Assembly (NCBI RefSeq): GCF_902859805.1
Contig: NZ_CADIKC010000001.1
Span: 868,001-932,000 of the forward strand
Direction of reading: 5' to 3'
Source of the DNA: Paraburkholderia sediminicola
Lineage (GTDB): Bacteria > Pseudomonadota > Gammaproteobacteria > Burkholderiales > Burkholderiaceae
Length of the DNA: 64,000 nt
Translations under genes and position numbers: made by a program
In this document: piece by piece, positions 52,625 through 62,260 of the stretch
Layout of the letters: every line of letters begins with the position of its first letter
Numbering within the stretch: position 1 is the first letter of the stretch
The notes under the pieces: model-generated
The model's input: the letters and a program-made list of their open reading frames with translations, nothing else
Told to the model about the DNA's origin: nothing
The model's database searches: none

Positions 52625-53524
52625 TCACCGCCAGAATTCGGCGAGCTGATTAACAAGCACCCTCCCTTGCTTGTAACCCGCTTGAGCGGCGGCCGGACGC
52701 GTCGACAGATCCATCATGTTGACACCGAACGCGCTGAGCGAGTCGCCGTCCGGGAAGATCGTCTCAACTCTGCTGTTGCCCGCGCGGAGTTGGTCGACCT
52801 GTGCGGCAAGGTGCATGCTCCACTCCAGCGGATGCCGTGATCTGCCACCGAAGGGTGACAGCACCAGCACCCGTGCGTATCCGGCTGCCAGATCGGCATT
52901 CTCGTTGCGTCGGTAGCCGCCGTCGATGTATCGGTTGTCGCCGATGCGGTAGGGAGGGACACCGAAGCCGTTCGAAGTGCTAGCGGCGACGGCGTCCACG
53001 AGGTCGACTCCGCTGTGGCGGTCGAACACGACCGGTTCGCCGGTATGGGCATCGACCGCAGTGATGAGCAACGGCCGTTCCGGCCAACGCTGACTGGGCA
53101 GCCGAGCGGCGACGACAGCACACCACCGCGTTTGCCCGGAGCCGTCCGACGCCGCGTCCATTTCGAGCGCCGCCGCACCCATTCTGCGGCGCATGTCGGC
53201 CGCGTTCTCAGCGGCCGCGATGATTCGGCTCGTTATTTCCATATGGTTCGCCGCAGGCCCAATGGGGACGCGTCCAGCCTCGGGCCCGCCTGGACCAGTC
53301 CGTTGCTGGGGCGCAGCGGAAAGGATAGCCGCCAGCAGTTCGGTCGGGATCGCGCTGGTGATCTGGGCTGCGGCCGTCGATCCAGCCGACGTCCCGATGA
53401 TCAAGTCGGCCTCGGTCACATCCAACCCGGCATCGAACAGGCCGGCGACGACGCCGATCTCCCAGGCATTGCCGGCCGATCCACCACCATGGAGGACCAA
53501 CGCTCGCTCACGTCTGATTACCAT
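52625..53524 (-). CDS. Patatin-like phospholipase
   Basis: 299 residues from the ATG at 53524 (MVIRRERALVLHGGGSAGNA); the frame is open to 53641 but the conserved fold starts here. The oxyanion loop HGGGSAG at 12-18 and nucleophile motif GTSAG (Ser 46) are followed near residue 199 by the D-G-G dyad (YIDGGYRRNE), giving the Ser-Asp dyad of patatins. It would cleave acyl chains from phospholipids or other lipids in the cytoplasm or at the inner membrane. No CBASS-type partner is nearby. Confidence 0.85.
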   Translation of the reverse strand: MVIRRERALVLHGGGSAGNAWEIGVVAGLFDAGLDVTEADLIIGTSAGSTAAAQITSAIPTELLAAILSAAPQQRTGPGGPEAGRVPIGPAANHMEITSRIIAAAENAADMRRRMGAAALEMDAASDGSGQTRWCAVVAARLPSQRWPERPLLITAVDAHTGEPVVFDRHSGVDLVDAVAASTSNGFGVPPYRIGDNRYIDGGYRRNENADLAAGYARVLVLSPFGGRSRHPLEWSMHLAAQVDQLRAGNSRVETIFPDGDSLSAFGVNMMDLSTRPAAAQAGYKQGRVLVNQLAEFWR

Positions 53525-53774
53525 GCCATCCCCTGTATGGATTGATCCGATCATCTCGATGATTTTTGCATGCTGGTCAAGAATATCCGCGTTCACTGCT
53601 CCTGATCCGATGATTTCGGTCGTGCGAGATTGATTGATCACGCTATCGATTGCGAGTAGCGTCGAGAGGTTCGGAGATCGGAACGCCGGACCCGGAATAC
53701 CAGGGTGAGCGTCACCTTCGAGATCGGCTCAATTGCAGGCCACACGGCGTATTTTTACTTGCAGGGTGGAACGT

Positions 53775-54221
53775 ATGCCACAAGAGCGACAGAACTGCAC
53801 CGGTCCGCAGCTAGGAACGTGGAAGCTGGAGTCCTTCACGACTGAAGACGTAGCCACCGGCCAGAAGACCGATTTGTTTGGCGCCCACCCAAGCGGCTAT
53901 CTCAACTATGGTCCCGACGGCCGAATGTACGCGATTCTGATCAAGGATGAGCGAAAGGCGCCAGCCGATCTGGTTCCAACCGACACCGAGAGCGTCGATC
54001 TCTACAGCGGGCTTTGCTCATACGCTGGGACCTACAGCATAGAAGACGATCGGGTTAGTCATCATATTGATGCTTCGTGGAATGAGTCCTGGACCGGGAC
54101 GACCCAGGTGCGTCAGTTCAAGATCGACGGCAAGTACCTATACATCAAGACCCTGCCCTCCAGGAACCCAGTAACCGGCAGAGAAAGCACTTCGATGTTG
54201 GTCTGGACTAAAGTCGAGTAG
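53775..54221 (+). CDS. Lipocalin-like domain protein
   Basis: 148 residues from the ATG at 53775 (MPQERQNCTGPQLG). GTWKLESF opens the calycin/lipocalin-5 fold, with YGPDGRMYAILIKDERKAP and YSIEDDRVSHHIDASWNESW following. These cytosolic proteins bind small hydrophobic ligands; no specific ligand is known. The gene stands alone, with divergent spacing from the patatin gene. Confidence 0.8.
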   Translation: MPQERQNCTGPQLGTWKLESFTTEDVATGQKTDLFGAHPSGYLNYGPDGRMYAILIKDERKAPADLVPTDTESVDLYSGLCSYAGTYSIEDDRVSHHIDASWNESWTGTTQVRQFKIDGKYLYIKTLPSRNPVTGRESTSMLVWTKVE

Positions 54222-54639
54222 CGTGGCCGAAGCTGTGCGTTCTTAACCGACACTGGACAAAGAGGGAGCAACGGCGTCTGCCAAATACGCGCCAGATAGT
54301 GCCATCGGTAATCAAGCAAGATGCCTGTGTTGAGCACTGTAATGCTCGCCATAGCTCGAGGATTGGCAGCGGCCAACTTTAGCGCCCGGATTACCGTGCA
54401 CGAAAACGACTGCCTCGACCGCGTCGGGCGGTCCTGCCTCTACGACGCACGACCAGCAAAGCATGAAAGTTGCTGAACGGTAAGAACGCTGACAAACCGT
54501 AATTGCGCAGACACTCAGGTGCAATTCGAACGCCCCCAGGTTTGTCCAAGCAATGTGACCCTGCTATCGAGGCCGTTATGGCCGGAACGAAACGAATAGC
54601 GCACCTCACGCATGGGCCGCTCTTTCCGAGGGAGGAATC
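54222..54639. other. Gap of 418 bp, nothing recognised
   Basis: Between the lipocalin-like and SH3-domain genes. It ends with a strong ribosome site (GGGAGGAATC) for the latter. No coding frame or hairpin could be supported. Confidence 0.45.
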
Positions 54640-55341
54640 GTGCAAAAGAAAATCGTCATTCGAGCCATCGCGGGAGGCGTTTGCCTGATGGCGCTGTCCA
54701 GCGCTGCGTTCGCTCAATCGCTGGCGTATACGAATCAGCCCGTTGACGTTTATGCGGGTCCGTCCGGAGATTATCCGGTGGTCGCGCAAGTGCCGCCGAG
54801 CGCGCAGCTTACGGTGTACGGCTGCGTTTCCGATTACAGCTGGTGCGACGTCGGAGCGCCTGGACTGCGCGGCTGGATCTACGGCGAATATCTCGACTAT
54901 CCGTACCAGGGTACCGAGGTGCCGATCATGACTTACGGCTTACAGATCGGACTGCCGGTCGTGGTGTTCTCGTTCGGTACTTACTGGGATCACTACTATC
55001 GCGGCCAGCCCTGGTATCACGACCGGGACCGGTGGGCGAATCATCCGCCGCCAATGCGAGGCGGTCCGGCTGTGAACCCGAGGCCTGTCATGCACGGCGG
55101 CCCGCAACCGCAGCAGCAGCCGCAGCCGCAGCCGCAACCCCAGCCCCAGCAGGGGTACGCTCATGGACCGATGCAGCCGCAGCCAGGATATCAGCGAGGA
55201 CCTGCACAGCCGCCTGGACAAATGACGGGCGGTCATCAGGGACAGGCTGCCGTGCACCCGGGCGGTCCGTCCGGTGAGCGTGGCGGCGAGGCACGCGGCG
55301 GCGGCAATGAAGACCGCAATCATCCGCAGGATAACCATTAG
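54640..55341 (+). CDS. Secreted SH3-domain protein with a Pro/Gln-rich tail
   Basis: 233 residues, GTG start, with a strong ribosome site. Signal peptide through FAQ, then a bacterial SH3 domain (VDVYAGPSGDYPVVAQV to CVSDYSWCDVGAPGLRGWI). The Tyr/Trp-rich segment GTYWDHYYRGQPWYHDRDRW follows, then a low-complexity tail of PQ repeats (about residues 155-175) and Gly/His/Pro runs. This looks like a cell-envelope or surface protein that binds peptidoglycan or glycans. Confidence 0.8.
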   Translation: MQKKIVIRAIAGGVCLMALSSAAFAQSLAYTNQPVDVYAGPSGDYPVVAQVPPSAQLTVYGCVSDYSWCDVGAPGLRGWIYGEYLDYPYQGTEVPIMTYGLQIGLPVVVFSFGTYWDHYYRGQPWYHDRDRWANHPPPMRGGPAVNPRPVMHGGPQPQQQPQPQPQPQPQQGYAHGPMQPQPGYQRGPAQPPGQMTGGHQGQAAVHPGGPSGERGGEARGGGNEDRNHPQDNH

Positions 55342-55516
55342 CGACTGAACGCTTTTCGCCCGCCACCGCTTCGCGATCGCATAGCAACGCACCTCGCGCC
55401 CATGCCGCTCAATTCGACGGCTGATCGTCGGCGTGATCGTGAAGCGGGTTCGGGCTCTTTTGCATCGAGCGCAACTCGCCTGCGTCGTCGAAATGGAAGC
55501 AAGTGGATCTGTCGCG

Positions 55517-56251
55517 TCAGGAAAAACCGCTCAGGATCGGATAGATGATTGGCAGGACAAAGGACGTCAGAATGCCGTTCAGGCCCATCCCGAGGCCTGC
55601 AAATGCGCCGGCTTCTTCACTCATCTGCAACGCACGAGCAGTGCCGATTCCATGAGACGCCACACCCAGTGCGAAGCCACCCAGGTCATGCCTCGACACG
55701 TGAATCAGCCTCAAAACTCCGCTGCCGATCACCGCGCCCGTGATGCCGGTCATGATCACAAGGACGGCCGTCAGCGACGGCAAGCCACCGATTTTCTCGG
55801 AAATACGAATAGCAATTCCTGCCGTAACGCTCTTCGGCGCAATAGTGGCAAGTATTTGACCCGTGGCTCCCAGGAACCGTGGGATCAAAACGGCCGATAG
55901 GATGCCCGTCGCACAGCCCGCTGCAAGTGCGCCAGCCAACTGCGGGGCTAGCCGGCGCAATTTAGGCAATTGCCGGTACATCGGTATAGCAAGCGCAACG
56001 ATTGCCGGTCCGAGCAAAAAATGAATGGGCTGGGCGCTTTGCATGTAGGTGACATACGACGTGTTCGATTCACGCAAGGCAAGTATCAAAAGCGCCACTG
56101 CAATTAACACGGGATTCGCGAGCGCACTTTTTCCTAGCGAACCGTGGACAGCCTGCGCGATTGCGTACGCGACGAACGTGAGGGTCAGCCAAAGAAGTGG
56201 TGTTGTTCCGAGAAACGTCCACGCGGACGCGATGTTCTGATGAGCGTTCAC
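55517..56251 (-). CDS. lrgB: LrgB family membrane protein
   Basis: 244 residues with about seven hydrophobic segments; GGLPSLTAVLVIMTGITGAV and SHGIGTARALQMSEEAGAFA are the conserved LrgB stretch. With LrgA it forms a pair linked to control of murein hydrolase export, death/lysis or small-molecule (pyruvate, glycolate) transport. Its start overlaps the LrgA stop by 4 nt. It is the downstream gene of the leftward lrgAB pair. Confidence 0.93.
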   Translation of the reverse strand: MNAHQNIASAWTFLGTTPLLWLTLTFVAYAIAQAVHGSLGKSALANPVLIAVALLILALRESNTSYVTYMQSAQPIHFLLGPAIVALAIPMYRQLPKLRRLAPQLAGALAAGCATGILSAVLIPRFLGATGQILATIAPKSVTAGIAIRISEKIGGLPSLTAVLVIMTGITGAVIGSGVLRLIHVSRHDLGGFALGVASHGIGTARALQMSEEAGAFAGLGMGLNGILTSFVLPIIYPILSGFS

Positions 56252-56697
56252 GGTGTATCAACCTTCTTGATGTCGACAGCCGCGGGCGCTGTGTTTCCGT
56301 CGGCATGGAGCGGCGATGCAAACGCTGTTGCCGGGGCTGCGAGCGGTGCAGCGCGCGCGGGCCATAAAGCGCACAAGCCTTGACCAACAAGCGCGGTAAC
56401 GACGATTGTCAGCGCCGTACACACAACAACGGACACGGCTATCGGGAGCAGGTCACGAGCCACGCGGCCGGCAAAGACCATGATGCCGACTCCTGCTGGA
56501 ACGAACAGAAGAGGCAGAAACCTGAGCATGGCAAGAGCGTCGCTCTCAATAACGGATGCAAGGCCGGGGCGCAGACTCAGTGAGGCCAACAACAGGATCA
56601 TCCCTATAACCGCGCCGGGAATCGGCAGGTTCCCGGCGTAGGCTATTAATTCGCCAAGGCACTGGTAGGCGAGAAGGACAGTGAACGTCTTTATCAT
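56248..56697 (-). CDS. lrgA: CidA/LrgA family membrane protein
   Basis: 149 residues from the ATG at 56697 (MIKTFTVLLAYQCLGELIAY), the usual length; the open frame to 56850 adds no homologous sequence. Four hydrophobic helices, then a C-terminal extension of Ala/Pro. LPIPGAVIGMILLLASL is the holin-like family signature. Paired with LrgB in one operon, it is proposed to be holin-like or to aid metabolite transport. Confidence 0.93.
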   Translation of the reverse strand: MIKTFTVLLAYQCLGELIAYAGNLPIPGAVIGMILLLASLSLRPGLASVIESDALAMLRFLPLLFVPAGVGIMVFAGRVARDLLPIAVSVVVCTALTIVVTALVGQGLCALWPARAAPLAAPATAFASPLHADGNTAPAAVDIKKVDTP

Positions 56698-56846
56698 CGG
56701 GTCACCTTCGATTCCGACGCACACACGTTGAGCCACCAGCAGAGCACGACGAAGTGGCTTAAAGCCGTCATGCCAGAACGTGTTCACCCGTTCGCAATAG
56801 TCATCATTGCGGTGGGCAAAAAGCGTCGGGCATCCCGTGCATCTGC

Positions 56847-57110
56847 TCACTGCCCGCCGTAGAGCGCGTTCAGGCGATCCAGCGTGCCGTCCTGCTGGGC
56901 GCGCTGCAATTCCTGTTTGACCTCCGCGCGAGTCTTGCCATGGAGGGCGCCGCTATCGCTACTGCCCATGGACATACCGCCGACAGCGTCCGACGTCATC
57001 GCTGCGTTGCTGTCGGTGGCCGTCCTGGATGTATCGGTGTTGTCAGCCGCATAGGCGAGCGTGGTGCACAACGTCAATGCGGCAATGGGGATCAAAGTCA
57101 GAGCTTTCAT
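56847..57110 (-). CDS. DUF4148 exported small protein
   Basis: 87 residues from ATG 57110. The signal peptide is MKALTLIPIAALTLCTTLA, cleaved near AYA-A. The mature C-terminal KTRAEVKQELQRAQQDGTLD then RLNALYGG is the DUF4148 repeat, abundant in Burkholderiaceae. Function is unknown. It is leftward like lrgAB, with a 149-bp gap that allows independent expression. Confidence 0.85.
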   Translation of the reverse strand: MKALTLIPIAALTLCTTLAYAADNTDTSRTATDSNAAMTSDAVGGMSMGSSDSGALHGKTRAEVKQELQRAQQDGTLDRLNALYGGQ

Positions 57111-57513
57111 CATATTCTCCAGCATGGTGCATGACATGCCCGACGCCAATCGAATCACGCGGTTTGCGCCGGGATTTCGTGCCGCTTCGAAAAGCATCAA
57201 AGGTTCTCGCAAGGACTCGGCACGCTCTTGCAATACCCGGAAGGAATTTCCTTTATTCCCGAGTCATCTTCCTTTTTTGTATCGCGACCGCTCCAGGATG
57301 GGACCGGTGCATCCATCCTGGATCTATTTTCATAGCCTGCCACTTGCCGGCGATCCTCGTGGAGTTGCCAGGTTTCGACTGCCCGCCCCGTCCACGGATT
57401 GCGGCATGCCGGCAGGTCCCACTGCACTGTATGCGTTGATCGCATACGTATGAATAAGGCGCTTTTCCTAAACGAGGCTAGGGGATTGCCTTATTCAGTG
57501 ACTGGGCTCCGCT
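57111..57513. other. Gap of 403 bp with a 10-bp inverted repeat
   Basis: TGAATAAGGC (57451-57460) is perfectly mirrored by GCCTTATTCA (57488-57497), 27 nt apart. It lies just right of a normal-looking promoter region and 17 nt before the NarL-type stop, so it may be a terminator without a T-run or an operator. ATGCG-TTGAT-CGCAT at 57431-57445 is a second short dyad. No gene is supported. Confidence 0.45.
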
Positions 57514-58179
57514 CTATTGGCTCTCGATCCATTGAATTGCAAAGCGCATCAGCTCGTTGCCGCTCCGGATATTCAACTTTTCTTTGATGTTGGCCCGGTG
57601 TGCCTCGATGGTCTTGACGCTCCGATTCAGCTTCGCGGCGATCTCGCGAGTACTGAAGCCGAGTCCGATCAGATGCAGGACTTCGAATTCCCGCACCGAA
57701 AGGCTTGCAATTGGGCCGGCCGGTGTTTTTCTGGGACCCGCAAGAGCTCGCGCCAGGTTTTCATGCATGGCGGCGCTCAAATAAATATTGCCTGCCAGCA
57801 CTTCGCGGATGGCGCTCACTACATGGTCTGTGGCCTCGAGTTTCATCAGATATCCGTTTGCCCCGGCCCGTAGTGCGCGTTCGGCAAACAGGCTTTCGTC
57901 GTGCATGCTGAGGACGAGGATTGCCAAGTTTGGGTAGCGGTGACGGAGGGTCTTGACAAGATCCAGGCCGGAGTCCGATTGCAGACTGATATCCACAATG
58001 GCCATGTCGGGCTGGCAGGCCATTTCCGCCAGGGCTTCTTCGGCGCTGCCGGCCGCACAGCAAACGTGCAGATCCTCTTGCAGATTCAGCAAGTGCGTCA
58101 TCCCCTCCCGGATGATGGGGTGGTCATCCACGATCAGGATTTGAGTCGCGCGGCCTGGGTTAGACGGATTCCCGTGCAT
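57514..58179 (-). CDS. NarL-type response regulator
   Basis: 221 residues from the ATG at 58179 (MHGNPSNPGRATQILIVDDH), inside the end of the kinase gene (20-nt overlap). The receiver has D18-D19 and phospho-Asp 63 (AIVDISLQSDSGLDLV), the LuxR HTH LSVREFEVLHLIGLGFSTRE and VKTIEAHRANIKEKLNIRSG. It should be phosphorylated by the MASE1 kinase encoded directly upstream, with which it is translationally coupled. Confidence 0.93.
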   Translation of the reverse strand: MHGNPSNPGRATQILIVDDHPIIREGMTHLLNLQEDLHVCCAAGSAEEALAEMACQPDMAIVDISLQSDSGLDLVKTLRHRYPNLAILVLSMHDESLFAERALRAGANGYLMKLEATDHVVSAIREVLAGNIYLSAAMHENLARALAGPRKTPAGPIASLSVREFEVLHLIGLGFSTREIAAKLNRSVKTIEAHRANIKEKLNIRSGNELMRFAIQWIESQ

Positions 58180-59830
58180 GGTCTGGGCGCTCCGGTATCG
58201 GATAGCTAATGGCGACCGTAGTGCCACCAAATGCATTGCGGGTCACGGTGCAGGCGCCACCTAGAAGACTCGCCCGGTGACGCAGGTTTTGGAGCCCCAG
58301 TCCTGAGGCACGCTCCATTTGTTCAGGGCCGACGCCCACCCCGTCGTCACTGATTGAGAGCGTCTGCAAACCGCCTACGCGGTCCAGGTCGATCCAGATG
58401 TGGCGGCCTTCGCTATATTTCAGCGCGTTGTTGACTGCTTCCTGTGCCGCACGATACAGGTTGATCTGAGTAGGCTGATCCAGTAAGTCTACGTCTGGCT
58501 GAATCCGGAGCATGCAGTCTATGCCATCGAGCGTACGAGCCGTTTCGGCCAGCGCATGGAGTGCGGCTGCAAGGCCACCATATTCAATGGCGACCGGATC
58601 CAGGCCATGGGCAATCCTGCGGGTCATCAAGGACGACTGCTTGACCAATCCGACGATGTTTGCGGCGTCGGCGGCGGCTGGGTGGCCCTGTGTCTGCAGT
58701 TTCTGATTCAGCGCGGCGCAATACAGACCCAGGCTGGTCAGATGTTGCCCAAGTCCATCATGCAGTTCCCGGCCGAAGAGTCTCTGCTGCTGATCGCCGA
58801 TCTGGATCAGTTCTTCTTCTAACAGACGGCGTTGCGCGATCTCCTCCTTTAGTTCGCTGTTTGTCTTCTTCAGGTCTTCGGTTCGCTCCTCTACGCGCCG
58901 TTCCAATTCGATGTAGGACGCCTGCAGCAGGCGATGCACGCGCTGTTCCTGAGCACGTGCCGCCACCAGCAGCAGTCCGGTTATCGCCACGACGTTCGCG
59001 AAGGTGCACCACCTCACGAGGCTATCCACCGGCGAATTGGCGGCGAAGGGGCCCGTGCCGTGGGTGGTACCCCAGATAGCCACAACTGAAACCATCAAGG
59101 TCGCGAGACTGGTGCCGAGGTGATCGAAGCGCAGAGCCGCCCAGATAATGAACGGAAAAATTGCCAAGGCCGCAGGATAGTAGCCGTGTCCTGCAAGTTG
59201 CGGGGCGCCGAAGATGAGATAGCTCACCCAGACGGTCGCAATGGTCATTCCGCACGCCTCTACGGCCTGCTCCGCCGAGCGGATGGGATTCGGATACACG
59301 AGCAAGCTGAGCAGGGGCGGAGCCACCACCAGAACACCCATCATGTCGCCGAGCCACCATTTCAGAAAGGCCGCGCCGTACTCGGCGACCGGCATCAAGC
59401 CCCCTGCGAATACGGCGGTCGCACCAATCAGCGCACTCACTGCCGTGCTGAGCACCGCAGCCAGGGCAATGAGGGCTAACACGTCCTTGATGCGGTCGAG
59501 GGTGATCTGGAATCGGGCTACGCGGTTCAACAGTATTGCCGCCGTCAAGGCTGCAACTATCGCGCCAACGCTAATCACAGCGGCCACTGGCAAGGGCACG
59601 CCCACCGACACGTTGGCGAGGAGGGAGCCAACGACAATTCCCGGGGCAACTTCGAAGCCCAGAGCGAGCAGTGCAACAAGGGCGATGCCACTGGAGGGCC
59701 ACACCAGAGACACGGCGCCGCCCACTATCGCGTAAGCAAGTCCTACTTTTGCGCCTGCGTAGTAAGTCAATGCCACAAGCCCGGTGAGCAGGAAGAGTCT
59801 AAACCTGGAATCGCACCGAATAATGGCCAT
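58160..59830 (-). CDS. MASE1-domain sensor histidine kinase
   Basis: 556 residues from ATG 59830 (GTG at 59842 is the alternative). A MASE1-like membrane region of about eight helices (residues 10-295) is followed by a coiled coil (300-345). A HisKA_3 dimerisation domain has RELHDGLGQHLTSLGLY with His at about 357, and the HATPase ends at DDGVGV and GLGLQNLRHRASLLGG. This is the NarX/DegS-type layout that pairs with NarL regulators. The sensed signal is unknown. Confidence 0.9.
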   Translation of the reverse strand: MAIIRCDSRFRLFLLTGLVALTYYAGAKVGLAYAIVGGAVSLVWPSSGIALVALLALGFEVAPGIVVGSLLANVSVGVPLPVAAVISVGAIVAALTAAILLNRVARFQITLDRIKDVLALIALAAVLSTAVSALIGATAVFAGGLMPVAEYGAAFLKWWLGDMMGVLVVAPPLLSLLVYPNPIRSAEQAVEACGMTIATVWVSYLIFGAPQLAGHGYYPAALAIFPFIIWAALRFDHLGTSLATLMVSVVAIWGTTHGTGPFAANSPVDSLVRWCTFANVVAITGLLLVAARAQEQRVHRLLQASYIELERRVEERTEDLKKTNSELKEEIAQRRLLEEELIQIGDQQQRLFGRELHDGLGQHLTSLGLYCAALNQKLQTQGHPAAADAANIVGLVKQSSLMTRRIAHGLDPVAIEYGGLAAALHALAETARTLDGIDCMLRIQPDVDLLDQPTQINLYRAAQEAVNNALKYSEGRHIWIDLDRVGGLQTLSISDDGVGVGPEQMERASGLGLQNLRHRASLLGGACTVTRNAFGGTTVAISYPIPERPDHARESV

Positions 59831-60233
59831 GGTTCGCCTCACCCCTCATGCGAGCGATGCCCCACACGTCCCTGCACAGCCCGCGGGCAGCAATCCTGAT
59901 GAACCTGTCAATCTGGCGAATCTGATGCCGGGATTACGCGGGTCACATTCCTCATATCAAGGCTACCAAAACTACGATGAACCCACGTCAGAATTCTTCT
60001 GCACGCCTTCGCACATACGAAGGATCGTCATGGTAGTGCCGGGCGAAACGGCCATCCATTTGCGACATGGGGCCATAACACGTTAGCACACCGGACTACC
60101 GCTCAATGTTGATGGGAGTTCCCTCGCATTGCCCGCCAAAACACAGGTTTCAACTCGCGGAACGCCGTTCGGCCTCCGCCCGGGGTCTATGCTTGATTGG
60201 CGCATTCGCACTATATGACCAAGGAGGCGTGTC
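59831..60233. other. Gap of 403 bp between the MASE1 kinase and the exported protein
   Basis: A rightward open frame (59826-60086) crosses it and could encode about 85 residues, but it overlaps the kinase start and has no ribosome site, so it is not called. The right edge has AAGGAGGCGTGTC before the next ATG. Confidence 0.45.
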
Positions 60234-61262
60234 ATGAAACCCGCGCTATGTGTCGCCGTCGTCAGTATGCTGTTCGGGGCCCAACTGGCGCACGCCGCCT
60301 GCCCCAACGACGCCGTCTTCGTCATTCTCGGTGATCAGATTCGCGGTTACTCCTTGCGCGCCAATGGAGCGACCGAGCCCTGCCAGGTCCTGCAAGGGTC
60401 GCTCACCACCCTCATGACCGCTGGCGCGACGGTGATCGACAAGAAGGACGCCTTTCACGTCGCGCAGTTTCTTACCAACAGCACGGTCGACATCTTTCGG
60501 CGGAAGGCCGAAGGCAATGAGGCACCCAGTCGGTCGTTCATGTTGACGATGACAAATGACCTGCTCAGCATCGCGGTGGATTCCCATCTCAACGACTTCG
60601 TCCTGACCGTGCGTCCCGCGGAGGCAGGAGTGCTGATCGCTCCCGCCAACAGCTCAGGACCTTTAGCCAATCCGATTCACATCACCGATCCGAATATCGT
60701 CCAGTACGTGAGCATTGCGATTGACAGCGACGACAATCTGCTGATTGCGGGCTATGACATACGGGGGGCGGCGATCATCGACACGTTTGGCACGCGTCGG
60801 AGCATGACCGCGCCGCCGCTTCTGCGCAGCCTGACGGGTAGCAAAACCGGCCTGCTGCCAGGGGCCGGACTTTTTGCAAGGAACAACATGACGATCGCGG
60901 TCGATCCGCGTACGGACGAGTTATTCGTCTACAACCAGACCGCGGACATGACGCAGATCCAGGTGAGCGTTTTCGCCGCCAAGGCGAACGGCGACGCGCC
61001 GCCGCTACGCACAATCAGCGGTCCAGCGACGGGAATCACTGGCTCTGGCCTGCCGGGAAACAAGATTGCCGTCTCCACGGACGGGCGGCTCTTTGATGCC
61101 GAGCCGAACCTGCGCATTCTCGCGTTCGCGCCGGGGGCAAGGGGCAACGTGGCGCCGTCTCAGGTGATCGAAGACTCCACCCCCGGTCCAGTCACCCTGG
61201 GCGGGATCGCGGTCCGATCGAGAGGAGGCCGGCAACATGATGAAGATGACGATGCTCAATGA
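60234..61262 (+). CDS. Exported beta-propeller-like protein
   Basis: 342 residues. The signal peptide MKPALCVAVVSMLFGAQLAH is cleaved at AHA-A, and an early CPND gives one Cys. The mature chain has repeated short strands (SIAVDSHLNDFVLTV, SIAIDSDDNLLIAGYD, TIAVDPRTDELFVYN, KIAVSTDGRLFDAEP), suggesting a beta-propeller of about four to six blades. The C-terminus is acidic (DEDDDAQ). It is probably periplasmic or secreted with no known ligand. Confidence 0.7.
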   Translation: MKPALCVAVVSMLFGAQLAHAACPNDAVFVILGDQIRGYSLRANGATEPCQVLQGSLTTLMTAGATVIDKKDAFHVAQFLTNSTVDIFRRKAEGNEAPSRSFMLTMTNDLLSIAVDSHLNDFVLTVRPAEAGVLIAPANSSGPLANPIHITDPNIVQYVSIAIDSDDNLLIAGYDIRGAAIIDTFGTRRSMTAPPLLRSLTGSKTGLLPGAGLFARNNMTIAVDPRTDELFVYNQTADMTQIQVSVFAAKANGDAPPLRTISGPATGITGSGLPGNKIAVSTDGRLFDAEPNLRILAFAPGARGNVAPSQVIEDSTPGPVTLGGIAVRSRGGRQHDEDDDAQ

Positions 61263-61297
61263 AACGGACGAGATCGGAAAATCCGTTAATCAGCTAA

Positions 61298-62260
61298 CTA
61301 GCGGGACGGTCGGAGATGTTGGTTATCGTCGTTCGCTGCAGGTGCCAACGCCAGCGCCAGCCTTGCCCCAACCTCGGCATTGTGTTTCACGAGCGCGATG
61401 TTCGTCGCCAGGCTGCGTCCGCTGGTCAGTGCCTTGATGCGGGCTAGCAGGAAGGGTGTCACGGCCTTGCCGGCAATTCCTTTCGCAGTGGCCTCGGCGA
61501 GCGCCTGCTGGGTCAGCGTGTCGATCTCTTCGACGCTCATCGCTGCCGCTTCCGGCACCGGCGTGCTCAACACCACGCCGCCCGCGAGGCCCAGGTCCCA
61601 CTTGGTGCGGATGAAGCGCGCCTGCTGTGCCGCGTCGTCCAGTCTGAAGTCCGCGCGAAAGCCGCTGTCGCGTGTGTAAAACGCAGCGAAGTTGTCTTGC
61701 TCGCAACTGAGCACTGGCACGCCGTGTGTTTCCAGGTATTCCAACGTGAGCCCGATGTCCAGGACAGACTTCGCACCGGCGCAGACCACCGCCACCGACG
61801 TCTTTGCCAGTTCCTGCAGGTCGGCCGAAATGTCGAAGGTTTCCGGCGCGCCCCGGTGAACACCGCCAATGCCGCCGGTCACGAAAACCTCGATGCCGGC
61901 AAGAGCGGCACATATCATCGTGCCGGCCACTGTCGTGGCGCCAAGCCCGCCGTCGGCCAGCACGGCCGGCAAGTCGCGGCGGCTGACCTTGTGTACCTGG
62001 TCCGAGCGGCCGAGCAGTTCCAGTTCGTCGTCCGAAAGGCCGATGCGGATTCTCCCGCCGATCAAAGCGATAGTCGCGGGCTCAGCGCCCAGGTCACGGA
62101 TCAAGGCCTCCACTTCGCGCGCAGTGCGAACGTTCTCCGGATAGGGCATGCCGTGAGCGATGATGGTCGATTCCAGCGCCACAAGCGGGCGGCCGGCGGC
62201 CCGTGCAGCGGCTACAGGTGCGCTGTAGGTCAACCACGAGTGTGCAAGGTCCGCAACCAT
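61298..62260 (-). CDS. psuG: Pseudouridine-5'-phosphate glycosidase
   Basis: 320 residues. LESTIIAHGMPYPENVRTA carries the catalytic Glu, FVTGGIGGVHRGAPETFDIS the metal/phosphate loop, and CAGAKSVLDIGLTLEYLET the Schiff-base Lys. The enzyme splits pseudouridine 5'-phosphate into ribose 5-phosphate and uracil in the cytoplasm, with Mn2+. No PfkB-type pseudouridine kinase (psuK), the usual partner, is within this window to the left, and to the right there is only the LRR gene, so the kinase must be elsewhere. Confidence 0.93.
   Translation of the reverse strand: MVADLAHSWLTYSAPVAAARAAGRPLVALESTIIAHGMPYPENVRTAREVEALIRDLGAEPATIALIGGRIRIGLSDDELELLGRSDQVHKVSRRDLPAVLADGGLGATTVAGTMICAALAGIEVFVTGGIGGVHRGAPETFDISADLQELAKTSVAVVCAGAKSVLDIGLTLEYLETHGVPVLSCEQDNFAAFYTRDSGFRADFRLDDAAQQARFIRTKWDLGLAGGVVLSTPVPEAAAMSVEEIDTLTQQALAEATAKGIAGKAVTPFLLARIKALTSGRSLATNIALVKHNAEVGARLALALAPAANDDNQHLRPSR

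Noticed and set aside
52625..53524. CBASS phospholipase effector
   Set aside because: The patatin motifs fit, but no CD-NTase or cap genes are near.
55110..55160. Tandem CAG/CCG repeat as a mobile or regulatory element
   Set aside because: It encodes the Pro-Gln repeat of the SH3-domain protein and is simply low-complexity coding sequence.
59826..60086. Rightward frame of about 85 residues before the exported protein
   Set aside because: Overlaps the kinase start, has no ribosome site and does not look protein-like.
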